Positions 10,401 through 19,100 of a stretch of 64,000 nt of DNA are shown here, piece by piece. The position numbers and the translations under genes were made by a program. The notes beneath the pieces were generated by a model that worked only from the letters and a program-made list of their open reading frames with translations, was not told where the DNA came from and made no database searches. This DNA is from JOPF133 sp035505095 (GTDB taxonomy: Bacteria; Acidobacteriota; Terriglobia; Bryobacterales; Bryobacteraceae). Each line of letters starts with the position of its first letter. Position 1 is the first letter of the stretch. The stretch is from contig DATJRE010000533.1 of the NCBI GenBank assembly GCA_035505095.1, positions 27,975 through 91,974 of the forward strand, given 5' to 3'.

Positions 10401-11791
10401 ATCTGCAGCGTGGGGGCGATGGGCGAATCGCGATCGGCCAGCAGGTCCGACGCGATCTGGTCGGCCGTGCCCGGCTGGATGGTCAGGCCGTAGAACTGGC
10501 GCAGGCGCGCGGTAAGGGTCAGGCCGGTGGCCGCTTCGACGACCGCCGCACGGTCGAGACCCTCCAGAAACACCCTGCCGTACGACAGACCGTTCGCCTC
10601 GACCTGCTTCTGGATCTCCGGGAACCACTCCTTGCGGAAGGACAGCACCAGCCTCCCGGACGGTGGATGGCTGGCGCCGAAGACCTGGCCGATCTCCCGG
10701 GCGAATTCCTCCAGATCCTCCGGTGCTTGCGGGTTGGGGCGCGTGTAGACCTCTTCCACCTGGTCGAAGAAAACCACCAGCGGCTTTCCGCCGTTCTGTT
10801 CCACGGCCCGCCACGCTGCCCCCAGATCGGGCGCCGATTCGGCCTGTTCGCCGCCCAGCAGATTCAAGCTGGCGCGCAAGGTGGCCCGCAGGCCAGCCTG
10901 CGGATCGCGCCGCAAATAGCACACCTGGCGATACCAGCGCAGGCGCGGAAGCAGGCCGGCATCCAGAAACGACGATTTGCCCACGCCCGTCTGTCCGTAG
11001 AGCAGCAGAATGGGCGGCGCGTCCTCGGCCATCAGCCGCTCGTACATCTGGCGGATCTCGCGATTGCGCCCGAAGAACACTTCCGCCTCTTTGGCGGTGA
11101 ACCAGGCGAGGTAGCGGAACGGCTCGGGTGGCAGCGGCTGGCGTGGCAATCCCGGCAGGCCGAAGCACGGGTCGGGCAGCGGCAGCAGGTCTCCCGCTTT
11201 GGCCAACACGGAAGCGACGGGGCAGGCGTACAACGTGCCCGCGACCGTCAGGTTGTCCTTCATCAGCGCAAAGCGCAACAGCCCGACCAGGGCATTCTGC
11301 ACAATCACCGGACCGCCCGAGAGGCCCTTCACCGGCGCGCCCTGTCCCGCCGCCGCCTCCCGGCTGAAAAGCTGGAACACCGGACTCCCCTGGAGGGCCC
11401 CCAGACGATTCGAGACCTCGCCGATGTTCACCATGCCGTCGCGCGGATTGGCATCCGGAAATCCGTAGGTTTCCCACGCGATGCCATCCTCGCGCAGCTC
11501 CGCCAGCGGCAAGGGCTGAACCGGCGGCGGAGTCTCGCAGCGCAGCAACACCCAGTCGGCCAGCCGGTCCCAATAATTCTGGAGGATCGACGCCTTCACG
11601 GCGCCGCCCGGAAAGGTGAGGACGATTTCGCCGGGGTACGGCGCGAGGGCCGGCTGATTCCGGTCAGCCACTACGTGGAGCGCGGTGAGCACGAGACCCT
11701 CCGCCACCAGCGACCCGGTGCCGCGGCTGACCGGGCGGCCCTCCTGCATCACGTCGATTCGGGCGATAGCGCTGCGGATGATCGAGTCCAT
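7433..11791 (-). CDS. Trypsin-like protease - nSTAND ATPase - transmembrane - WD40 protein (copy 1)
   Basis: The 1452-residue multidomain protein has the following order. Residues 1-200 are an HtrA/trypsin-fold protease with the triad apparently intact: His39 in LTALHVVAD, Asp79 in DWVLL, Ser158 in GLSGGP. Residues about 225-620 are a novel STAND NTPase of the nSTAND1 type. This has the entry motif WFTAKEAEVFFGR, the P-loop GQTGVGKSS (266-274) and a Walker B at LVVFFDQVEE. A basic stretch and one membrane helix follow (about 668-687). WD40 repeats extend from about 750 to the C terminus (repeated SPDG and LWD/IWD motifs). The predicted mode is a propeller sensor that controls STAND oligomerisation and activates the protease. 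That is inferred from family logic, not shown. It follows the truncated paralog by 3 nt and is coupled to the receptor gene. Confidence 0.9.
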   Translation of the reverse strand: MDSIIRSAIARIDVMQEGRPVSRGTGSLVAEGLVLTALHVVADRNQPALAPYPGEIVLTFPGGAVKASILQNYWDRLADWVLLRCETPPPVQPLPLAELREDGIAWETYGFPDANPRDGMVNIGEVSNRLGALQGSPVFQLFSREAAAGQGAPVKGLSGGPVIVQNALVGLLRFALMKDNLTVAGTLYACPVASVLAKAGDLLPLPDPCFGLPGLPRQPLPPEPFRYLAWFTAKEAEVFFGRNREIRQMYERLMAEDAPPILLLYGQTGVGKSSFLDAGLLPRLRWYRQVCYLRRDPQAGLRATLRASLNLLGGEQAESAPDLGAAWRAVEQNGGKPLVVFFDQVEEVYTRPNPQAPEDLEEFAREIGQVFGASHPPSGRLVLSFRKEWFPEIQKQVEANGLSYGRVFLEGLDRAAVVEAATGLTLTARLRQFYGLTIQPGTADQIASDLLADRDSPIAPTLQILLTKMWRKATAQSRSAPAFSIEQYESLKKEGVLLGDFLDQQLAALKPAHAEWVDSGLALDLLAYHTTPMLTAQECSLDNLLAQYKHRAADVPALIQELETLFLLSDTSRDDGQKATRLCHDTLAPLVRQRYATSEQPGQKARRIIESRVDDWVEGSATGLLDDGLLETVERGAPGMRLLSPKERKLIEASRVEQRKRRRSASILRTAAAAVALLIAATAVYALFQRSNAQDQEKTAKLQLALNDSGRLLGADPVSGLMLAVAAVARAMELKSAFTAGELNPKIQSALNRALNSSLEESVIATPSLSIAWSPDGTLAILGPPVLHMHPGGMECPLEFLDAAGKQILQTASGDLKGARLQSVSIAFSPDGQTLAQALGKIYLSDRRGKALPVPAFGPNAQLLSMSFAPDGSSILTGSDDGYLRSWDLQGNLRWEKPGATTPQKPAVAAVSAAKSPDGKFVVASGGSDDAVHLWSSAGEPLAVYQQHGESISALAMVYRRDGSWRVLSGGSDGATVLFGPGGGPNPGSLELQPILKASYNAPVCHVAFNSQGTVAAVATQDGTVRILDAQQGENLFPEYHPGGPVCPTLVFDPTGSRLAVGDGPQAHLLNLERANLIGAIAVNPGAAITQIRWSPKGDRIAASGIHPEFDLVDPRTGAVQRVDNLPSEPGGAPLQMTGLAFNHDGSLLATALGTSNGVDHLIRLWDSSGKVSRELRYASANIQRSRDDDTRLLAFTGDGRFLAGAAQDGTARVWDLAAGGQASSFPAPILSDYFSSGPRLALSPDGRTIARYYFPNNLGLWGLDGKPLGVPVKVMGLIRAVAFSLDGQSLFVWNPSQILRWRIDNGKLGANSSTVTLQNAPDAGTLAISPDEHTVFVGGQTIGMWSTATGERIAEFTGDPGGTSAMDISPDGSTLASGGADGGIRLWRANWQQWLQAACEQLGSHTDFMNPSATATLQKKLLQRSVSFGDEDIEYARKACRQRFWQTQEHR

Positions 11792-11794
11792 TGT

Positions 11795-12265
11795 CTACTT
11801 CCCTTTGCTCCACACCAGTTCCCGGCTGAAGAGCTGAAATACCGGACTGCCCTCCAGCGTCCCCATGTGATTGGAGACCTGCCCGAGAGTCGCCATGCCG
11901 TCGCGCGGGTTGGCATCCGGAAATCCGTAGCTCTCCCACGTCATGCCGTCGTCCCGTAACTCGGCCAGCGGCGGCGGGCGCAGCGATCCGTTGGCTTCCG
12001 CCGGAGTTTCGAAGCGGAGTAGCACCCAATCCGCCAGCCGGTCCCAATTGCTCGAATCGATGCCCGCCTTCGGCGAAGCGGCGGGAAAATGCAGCACCAT
12101 CCCGCCGGGATCGGCCGCCAGCGATTGCCGATTGCGGTCCGCCACCACGTGCAGCAGCGTCAGCACCAATCCATCCGCCACCAGGAAGCCCGTGCCGCGG
12201 CCGATGCCGCGGCCCTGCTGCACCACGTCGATGCGCGCGATGGCGTTGCGGATGGCCGGCTGCAT
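11795..12265 (-). CDS. Truncated protease-only paralog of the flanking STAND proteins, catalytic serine lost
   Basis: The 156-residue product is collinear with the first ~144 residues of the two neighbouring trypsin-nSTAND proteins. It keeps the His (LTLLHVVAD) and Asp (DWVLL) positions but stops before the GLSGxP serine. Right after PVFQLFSRE it continues with LVWSKGK and a stop. The 1444-residue neighbour ends with ELVWSKEK, so this gene looks like a tandem copy that lost everything between codon ~145 and the last eight codons. The linker after its stop resembles the linker after the neighbour's stop. The start at MQPAIRNAIA (12265) is chosen by homology to that neighbour; the open frame continues upstream into it. 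It may be an inactive decoy or regulator, or decaying DNA. Confidence 0.7.
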   Translation of the reverse strand: MQPAIRNAIARIDVVQQGRGIGRGTGFLVADGLVLTLLHVVADRNRQSLAADPGGMVLHFPAASPKAGIDSSNWDRLADWVLLRFETPAEANGSLRPPPLAELRDDGMTWESYGFPDANPRDGMATLGQVSNHMGTLEGSPVFQLFSRELVWSKGK

Positions 12266-12267
12266 GG

Positions 12268-15200
12268 CTACTTCTCTTTCGACCAGACCAGTTCCTGGCA
12301 CACTCCTTTGGCGTAAGCGATGTTCTGGAGCTGCGTTGCGTCGGTGGTCTTCTGGCGCAGCACCGGATGATTGCGAATCCGGTCGCAGGTCACTTGCAAC
12401 CAGTCCGGCCAGGTCGCCCGCCAGAGGTACAACACGTTATTCCTCACCCCCGCCAGGGTCTTTCCGTCGGGGCTGAGCGCCAGCGCCGTGGGATTGGCGG
12501 CCATGCCCACGGGATCGGGAAAACTGGCGATCCGCCGGCCCGTCGATACCGACCACATCGATACGGTCTTGCCGGCGGTGAAGATGTACTTGTCGTCCGG
12601 ACTAACCGCCATCCGGATGGCATTGTTGAATCCCAGGCTGTCGTTGATCGGCGCTGCATTCACCGGCGAAAGCTTCCCCGCGGGAAACGTGCCGCCGTTC
12701 AAGCTCCAAAGGTTGAGCGTGCTCAGCCGGTCGGTGGCGAGCAGCAGTTTGCCGTCAGGGCTGAACGCCAGACCGCGCAGGATCTCCGGATATGGCAGCG
12801 CCGGACCAAGCTGATTGCCGTTCCAATCCCAGATTCCAATGCTATTATGCTGCCGGTTCAGGGTCGCTGCGCCGGCGATGGCTTTTCCATCCGGACGGAT
12901 GGCCAGCGCCCACAACTGAGGATTGGGGCCAAGCGGAGGGTCCTTCTCGCCAGCCTGCGCAGTGGTTTGGGTGGTCAGGGTCGCCTTTCCCTGTCCGCTG
13001 CTCAAATCCCACTGCCAGATTCCGTTGCTCGTTTCGCTCACCAGCGTCCGGCCATCCGGTAAAAAGCCCAGGCCGTACCAGGTGGTGTTGCCGGGCTGCT
13101 GCGGCCGCAGTTCCACGGGTTGCCCGGTCTGATTTTGAATGTCGGCTGTATTCCAGATCCGAATAGCCCCGTCCTGTTGGCCTGTGGCAAGGCGTTGGCC
13201 ATCCGCACTCCAGGCCATGGCGACGATGTGGTTCGCGAGCTGGTCATTTGGATCGGCGGGCGGCGGCGTGGTGCTGATTACTCCCTTTGCCAGCGACAAC
13301 AGCTTTACCACACCGGTGTTCGTACCAGCGGCCAACAGGTGCCCTTTGGGGCTGAAGGCGACCCTCAGTATCTGAGCGGATATGCCCAGCAAGCCCGTCG
13401 TCATCCCGTGGGCGATGTCCAGAATTTGCAAGTCGCCAACGATCGAGCGCAGGGCCATCCGCTTGCCGTCCGGGTCGAATGCCACGCCGCACCGGCCCTG
13501 GTCGCGGCTATATATGGGCGGAATCACTTCCCGCCCGAACTGTCCCACGAAGTGGATGCTGTCATCACCCAGGGCCACCGCGAAAGTATTGCCGTTGGCC
13601 GCGGCGATATCGGACACCCCGGCCCCTGGAAAACCAACCGAGAAGGTGGGTTTGGCGGCGCCCAGGTACCAGGCGCGCAATTGCCCCTCATTGTTCACAC
13701 CTTGATCGGTTCCAAAAACCGCCACGATGGCCTGTCCCCCACCCTCGACCGCCGCCGCGACGCCTTCAATGCGGTCGGCCGCGTGGAAAGGCTGGCCCAC
13801 CGGCTCGCCGTTCACGTCCCACGTGCCCAGGCGGCCGTCCGGAAACGGCGCAAAGATCAGATCCTGCTGGGGCGTCCGCACCACCGCCATTTTGCTGTTC
13901 ATCGAGCCAATCTCCGCCCAGTGGTACGGCGTCGGCGAAATCACCACCTTCCAGACCTGCTGGCCGCCAAGGCTCCAGGCCGTGAGCGAACCGCCGTTGG
14001 ACAGCGAGACGATCCGGTCGCCGGCCGGCGAAAAAGCAATTGGAAGGGCACCGTCCGCATCCGGGACATTGAACGGGCTCCCCTGCCGGTTCCCTTGAAG
14101 ATCCCAAACGTGGATGTTGCCATCCTTGCCGGACGCCGCCAGCAATTTGCCATCGGGGCTGAAGGCGAGACAACGGATCGGCACGGCGCTTTGGGGGATC
14201 GGAAACCTGGCCTTCACCTGCGTGCCCGAACTATTCCACAGCCGGACCGCCTCGCCCCCGGTGGCCACCATGCCGCCTTTGGAGAACGCGATGGCGATGT
14301 TGTGGTACGGGTTGAGCGGGTTCGCCCAGCCCTCTTCGCGGTCCTGTTCCACTGCCAGGGCCAGGTTCCGCTGAACATCGTCGGTAACCTGCCCGTGGTG
14401 AATTTCCCGGCTGCGCCCCACTGAAGCCAGCGCCAGCATCAGCGACTGCCCGGGGTCCGAGTCCATCAAGCGGCCGCTTTCATCGTTGGTCAGGCTCAGC
14501 TCGATGGCCTCTTTCTCCTTCGCAATGCGTGCTCGTAGAATCAGTGCAACTACGGCAGTGGCAAAAATCACCGCCACGGCGGCCGCCCCGGCGATTCTTT
14601 GAATGCGGCGCGCGCGCAGGCGCTTCTGCTGGGCGATGCGGCTGGCGGCGACCAGCTTCTGCTCCTGAGCCGTAAGCATGCGCATCCCCGCCGAGCCACG
14701 CTCCACGACCTTCAGCAAGCCTTCATCCAGCAGCTCGGAATCGCTTCCTTCCACCCAATCGACCACCCGGCCCTCGAGGATCCGCCGCGACCGCTGCCCC
14801 GGGTTCTCCGAGATGGCATAGCGCTGCCGCACCACCGCCGCCAGCGTATCGTGGCACAGCCGCGTGGCCCGCCGGGAATCGTCCGGCGACGAGTCGCTGA
14901 GCAGAAACAGATCCTGCAATTCTTGCAGCAGCGCCGGAATATCCGCCGCCCGGTGCTTGTACATCGCCAGCAACTCGTCAAGCGTACATTCTCTGGAAGA
15001 GAGTACGGCTGTGGTGTGACACGCCAATACATCCAGCGCCAGGCCGGACTCCACCCATTCCGCATGGGACGATTTGAGCGCCGCCAACTGCTGGTCGAGA
15101 AAGTCCACCAGCAGCAGACCCTCCTGCTTGAGGCTGCGGTAATCCTCTGCCGTCATCGCCGGCGTGCTGCGCGACCGGCCCGTGGCTTTCCGCCACATTT

Positions 15201-16602
15201 TCGTCAGCAGGATCTGCAGTGCGGGCGCAATCGGCGAATCCGGATCGCCCAGTATATCGGCGGCAATCTGCTCCGCCACGCCCGGCTCGATCGTCAGCCG
15301 GTAAAACTCGCGCAGCCGCCCGCTGAGCGTCAACCCGGTAATCGCCTCCATTACCGCCGCCCGGTCCAGGCCTTCCAGAAACACCTTTCCGTAAGAGAAG
15401 CCGTTGGTCTCCATCAGCTTCTGGATCTCCGGGAACCACTCCTTGCGGAACGAGAGCACCAGCTTGCCGCGGGCCGCGGCCACGCCTCCGAACAGCCGCC
15501 CGATCTCGCGGGTGAACTCCTCCCATTCGCGCGGCGCCTGCGGGTTCGGATGGGTGTAGATCTCCTCCACCTGGTCGAAGATCACCACCAGCGGTTTGCC
15601 GCCGTTCTGTTCCACCGCGCGCCACGCCGCGGCCAGGTCCGGCGCCGCCTCGGCCGCCTCCCCGCCCAGCAGGTTCAGGCTGCCGCGCAAAGTGCTCAGC
15701 AGCGTCCCGTGCGCATCCCGCCGCAAATAGCATACCTGCTGGTACCAGCGCAGCCGCGGCAGCAGCCCGGCATCCAGGAACGACGACTTGCCGACGCCCG
15801 ACTGGCCGTACAGCAGCAGAATCGGCGGCGCATCCTCCGCCGTCAGCCGCAGGTACATCTCGCCGATGGCGCGGTTGCGTCCGAAAAACACTTCCGCTTC
15901 CTTTGCCGTGAACCAGGCCAGGTTGCGGAATGGCTCGGCCGGCAGCGGTTGCCTGGGCAGTCCCGGCAGGCCCAAACACGGATCGGGCACCGGCAACAGC
16001 GTGCTCGCTTTCTGCAACACGCTCGCCATGGGGCACGCGTAGACGGTGCCGGCCACCGTCTGGCCTTCTTTCATCAAGGCGAAGCGCAGCAGCCCCACCA
16101 CCGCGTTCTTCACAATCACCGGGCTGCCGGAAAGCCCCTTGACGGGAGCCCCTTCGCCCGCCGCCGCCTCGCGGCTGAAGAGCTGGTACACCGGGCTGCC
16201 GTCCAGCATGCCGCAATGGTTGGAAACTTCCCCGAGTGTCACCATACCGTCGCGCGGATTGGCGTCCGGGAAGCCGTAGCTCTCCCAGGGTGCGCCATCG
16301 TCGCACAGTTCGCCCATCGCCAACGGACGGGTCTCGGGCGGAGTAGTGCATCGCAACAGCACCCAATCCGCCTGGCGATCCCAATAATTCCCCTCGATCC
16401 CAGCCTTCACCTGGCCACCGGGGAAGGTGAGCACGATCTCTCCGGGATAGGGCGCGGGCGTCTGCGGATTACGGTCGGCCACCACGTGCAGGGCCGTCAA
16501 TACCAGTCCATCGGCCACCAGAAAGCCGGTGCCGCGGCTGATGCTGCGGCCCTGTTGCATTACATCGATGCGCGCAATGGCGTTACGCACGGCCGGTTGC
16601 AT
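12268..16602 (-). CDS. Trypsin-like protease - nSTAND ATPase - transmembrane - WD40 protein (copy 2)
   Basis: The 1444-residue paralog has the same architecture as the downstream copy. The protease has His in LTALHVVAD, Asp in DWVLL and Ser in GLSGSP. The nSTAND ATPase has the entry motif WFTAKEAEVFFGR, P-loop GQSGVGKSS and Walker B LVVIFDQVEE. One membrane helix (IAGAAAVAVIFATAVVALIL) precedes a WD40 propeller with many SPDGK and IWD/LWD blades. By eye the protease and ATPase parts align almost without gaps to copy 1, while the WD40 half is much more divergent. The ATG at 16602 has GAGGAG upstream and gives the same N terminus as the paralogs, so the longer frame is not used. It starts 29 nt after the metallophosphoesterase gene, suggesting one transcript. 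Confidence 0.9.
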   Translation of the reverse strand: MQPAVRNAIARIDVMQQGRSISRGTGFLVADGLVLTALHVVADRNPQTPAPYPGEIVLTFPGGQVKAGIEGNYWDRQADWVLLRCTTPPETRPLAMGELCDDGAPWESYGFPDANPRDGMVTLGEVSNHCGMLDGSPVYQLFSREAAAGEGAPVKGLSGSPVIVKNAVVGLLRFALMKEGQTVAGTVYACPMASVLQKASTLLPVPDPCLGLPGLPRQPLPAEPFRNLAWFTAKEAEVFFGRNRAIGEMYLRLTAEDAPPILLLYGQSGVGKSSFLDAGLLPRLRWYQQVCYLRRDAHGTLLSTLRGSLNLLGGEAAEAAPDLAAAWRAVEQNGGKPLVVIFDQVEEIYTHPNPQAPREWEEFTREIGRLFGGVAAARGKLVLSFRKEWFPEIQKLMETNGFSYGKVFLEGLDRAAVMEAITGLTLSGRLREFYRLTIEPGVAEQIAADILGDPDSPIAPALQILLTKMWRKATGRSRSTPAMTAEDYRSLKQEGLLLVDFLDQQLAALKSSHAEWVESGLALDVLACHTTAVLSSRECTLDELLAMYKHRAADIPALLQELQDLFLLSDSSPDDSRRATRLCHDTLAAVVRQRYAISENPGQRSRRILEGRVVDWVEGSDSELLDEGLLKVVERGSAGMRMLTAQEQKLVAASRIAQQKRLRARRIQRIAGAAAVAVIFATAVVALILRARIAKEKEAIELSLTNDESGRLMDSDPGQSLMLALASVGRSREIHHGQVTDDVQRNLALAVEQDREEGWANPLNPYHNIAIAFSKGGMVATGGEAVRLWNSSGTQVKARFPIPQSAVPIRCLAFSPDGKLLAASGKDGNIHVWDLQGNRQGSPFNVPDADGALPIAFSPAGDRIVSLSNGGSLTAWSLGGQQVWKVVISPTPYHWAEIGSMNSKMAVVRTPQQDLIFAPFPDGRLGTWDVNGEPVGQPFHAADRIEGVAAAVEGGGQAIVAVFGTDQGVNNEGQLRAWYLGAAKPTFSVGFPGAGVSDIAAANGNTFAVALGDDSIHFVGQFGREVIPPIYSRDQGRCGVAFDPDGKRMALRSIVGDLQILDIAHGMTTGLLGISAQILRVAFSPKGHLLAAGTNTGVVKLLSLAKGVISTTPPPADPNDQLANHIVAMAWSADGQRLATGQQDGAIRIWNTADIQNQTGQPVELRPQQPGNTTWYGLGFLPDGRTLVSETSNGIWQWDLSSGQGKATLTTQTTAQAGEKDPPLGPNPQLWALAIRPDGKAIAGAATLNRQHNSIGIWDWNGNQLGPALPYPEILRGLAFSPDGKLLLATDRLSTLNLWSLNGGTFPAGKLSPVNAAPINDSLGFNNAIRMAVSPDDKYIFTAGKTVSMWSVSTGRRIASFPDPVGMAANPTALALSPDGKTLAGVRNNVLYLWRATWPDWLQVTCDRIRNHPVLRQKTTDATQLQNIAYAKGVCQELVWSKEK

Positions 16603-16631
16603 AACTCGTCTCCTCGATCGCGCCCGACCCT

Positions 16632-18137
16632 TTAGCTGCTGGCCGCCGCGGTATGTTGATACGTAACCAGATCCGCGCGCGTTACGCGGTCGCTGGCATC
16701 TAATTCCAGCCGGATGTAAGTCGGGCGGAAAATGATCCATCGGTCCAGTTGTCCGCCCGCCATATCCAGAACAAACGGATCGAGCCGGGCGCGCGCATCC
16801 GCCTCGCCGGCGGTCAGGATCTCCGGCGGAAGCTGTATCAGGTCCGCCCAGGTCCCGGAGTTCAGATACCAGCAGCCGGGCTGCAATTCGATCTTCTTGG
16901 CCATGTGCGTGTGCCCGAAGAGTACGTAGCGGAATCCGCCCTGAAGCAGCTCCCGGGCGGCATCGGTATATTGCGCCGAGGCCTCGTAATCCATATCGAA
17001 ACTGCGGTCGGGCTGGAGCGCCTGAAGAGCTTTCAGCAGGGCCGGCAGGCGGCGGCCAACGTCCTGATCGTCCCGCGAAGCCAGCAGCCGGGCCAGCCCC
17101 ATCGAACGGCTCACAAAGTCGGCCGTCGAAATATCGCTGCCGATGGAAACCTCGGGTTCGCTCCCCTCCGGACGGAGGGCGGCTTCGAAAGACTCCCGGC
17201 CGCCGGGCACGCGGTCTTTGAGAATCTGCTCCAGTGCGGCATCCTCCCCGGTATCCGCCGCCAACGCTTCTCCGAACGAGCCGATGTCCGAGCCGAAGCT
17301 CATCGACGAATCGTCGCCCGCCGAGTGGATGTCGCCGCCGATGGAAGGCAGCGCCGGTTCCTCCAGCCGGTGTTCGCGCGCCTGGAGCGCCAGCTTCGCC
17401 ACACGGCCCAGGATTTCCCGATAGCCCGGCTCCAGGGCAAGCAGCAGGGGAACCGCGACATCCGTCTCCGGTTTCAGAAGATCGATGAACTTATAATCTT
17501 CCTTAATGGGGTTAATTACCCTGGCCACCATGTGGCTGCCCGCGGGCGCCTCGAAATCGTATTTTTCCGGAACCGGCTGGCGGCGCGAAAGGAGCGACGA
17601 GATCCGCCGCAGGCCGTCATAGTTCACGACATTCCATTGGTCGTACCGGTTGCCGTGTTCAATCAGCGCATCCCCGACCTGGTATGCTTCGCCGTTCGAG
17701 ATGAACTCATAATCGTGGGTCGGCTTGACTCCGATGACCTCCTTCAGTTTCCGCCGCACCGGCGGCAGCACCAGCTCGATGTCATGGTTGCCGGTCAGGA
17801 TCGTCAGGCGATGCCCCCCATCGAGAAACGCCCCCAAAGCCTGGAAGAATGGGCGGTCCCGATCGGCGATGGCCCGTAACTTGGCGCAGGCAGCTTCGGG
17901 ATCGACGGTGAAGGGATTCCAGTATGGTGGGGCCTCCTCCCGTTCCGCGAGGAAGTCGACTATGTCTCCGTTGATGACCAACTCGGTTTGCGGCTCTCGG
18001 GCGACGGCTCCCACGAAGTCCGCCAATTCATTGACGTGGGTGTTGATGCGAAAGCCGCGCCCCCGCGCTGTCTCGCCGTAAACGCCTCCCAGGTGGAGAT
18101 CGGAAATAACATACACACTACGGCTGCTGGCTCCCAT
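16632..18137 (-). CDS. Calcineurin-like metallophosphoesterase
   Basis: The 501-residue protein has the full dinuclear metallophosphatase motif set in order: SDLHLGG, NGDIVDF, TGNHD, and GHTH near residue 410. This supports a metal-dependent phosphoesterase fold. There is no signal peptide or membrane helix, so it is probably cytoplasmic. The region between the GNHD and GHTH motifs is enlarged and contains an acidic, low-complexity stretch (about residues 250-330), larger than in simple family members. It is the first gene of the leftward cluster and precedes the STAND genes by 29 nt. It could be an enzymatic partner or regulator of that system, but the substrate (nucleotide, nucleic acid or phosphoprotein) cannot be read from the sequence. 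Confidence 0.85.
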   Translation of the reverse strand: MGASSRSVYVISDLHLGGVYGETARGRGFRINTHVNELADFVGAVAREPQTELVINGDIVDFLAEREEAPPYWNPFTVDPEAACAKLRAIADRDRPFFQALGAFLDGGHRLTILTGNHDIELVLPPVRRKLKEVIGVKPTHDYEFISNGEAYQVGDALIEHGNRYDQWNVVNYDGLRRISSLLSRRQPVPEKYDFEAPAGSHMVARVINPIKEDYKFIDLLKPETDVAVPLLLALEPGYREILGRVAKLALQAREHRLEEPALPSIGGDIHSAGDDSSMSFGSDIGSFGEALAADTGEDAALEQILKDRVPGGRESFEAALRPEGSEPEVSIGSDISTADFVSRSMGLARLLASRDDQDVGRRLPALLKALQALQPDRSFDMDYEASAQYTDAARELLQGGFRYVLFGHTHMAKKIELQPGCWYLNSGTWADLIQLPPEILTAGEADARARLDPFVLDMAGGQLDRWIIFRPTYIRLELDASDRVTRADLVTYQHTAAASS

Positions 18138-18434
18138 ACCTTTAACTAGTCCTTAAGCTTGATCTACCGGGGTCTGTCTACTCTATCACAAACAACCGCC
18201 GGGTCAGTCCGGGTTACCAGCCCGTGGGGTCCGCGCCGGGGTCCCACGCCAGCGGAACCAATCTCACGGATCGCGGGTTTGGCGCATCCTGACAGCCGAT
18301 ATGCGGGGGAATCGGCAGGCCGCAGCCAAACACTGAGCGGAATAGCTGGTTGTCGCGCGCGAGCGGATCAGCGGAACAAGAAGACCACGAAGTCGCGTAC
18401 GCGCGCAAGAGCCGAAGCAAGAATTACCGTTTAG

Positions 18435-18750
18435 CATTCTGAAGCCGAGCCGTACGACCAAACCGCCGGCCCCGCATTAATGAATCTCCGTCTGAACGAA
18501 ACGTTCACCGGAGAAATTGATGGCGAATCGCCGGTTCGGGCGTTACAGGTGCTCCGCGACGATAAATCTGCCAGCCTCGTCAGCTTGCAACGATTTCGCG
18601 GGAAACTGGGGAACGCCGGGGCACCTTCGTGCTGCAAGGTTCAGAAATCGTCGAGAACGGCAAGATTAGGGCGACCTGGGTTGTCGTTCCCGGATCGGGG
18701 ACCGAAGATCTTTCCGGCCTGCGGGGCGAGGGCGGTTTTGAAGGCGAAAA
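18435..18750 (+). pseudogene. Frameshifted DUF3224 family pseudogene
   Basis: Two frames together spell a DUF3224 protein. The first, from about 18435, reads EAEPYDQTAGPALMNLRL followed by NETFTGEIDGES and RFRGKLG. Around 18605-18615 the match jumps to the next frame, which continues RGTFVLQGSEIVENGKIRA, then VVPGSGTEDLSGLRGEGGF. The usual C-terminal part (a KGS..TLDYWF-like end) is missing, and an in-frame stop lies just before the first segment. DUF3224 proteins are small lipocalin-like proteins of unknown function. The gene is therefore dead unless the shift is a sequencing error. Confidence 0.7.
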
Positions 18751-19100
18751 TTGCCGGCACCATGGATCAGTGCGCCGAAACCGCCGCGCGCCAGACGGCG
18801 ACCCGCCTCCGGCGCGGCGATCGGCTGGCAACCGTCGCCGCCGCCGCCGGCCCGCCTCTCAATTCATCGCCGGATGCCCCGGGGCTGCGGCGCATGGCGG
18901 GCGTTACTTTCGCGCCGCGGAGTCCGCCGGGCCCGCGAGCGCGCCGTGGTCTCCGGCGTTGTCCCAGCCGGCCAAGGTTCAGCCCGCGAAGGTCGCCAGA
19001 CAGCGGCCTGTTCGACTGGGCCGTCTTCCGCCTCTGAGAAGGCATTGAGAGGGCTGGATAGCGCTGCGAAATTGTGTTACTGTGCCCGCAAGGAGTCAGC

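Noticed and set aside
14599..16635. 678-codon plus-strand open frame
   Set aside because: Antisense shadow of the STAND gene; contains no recognised motif.
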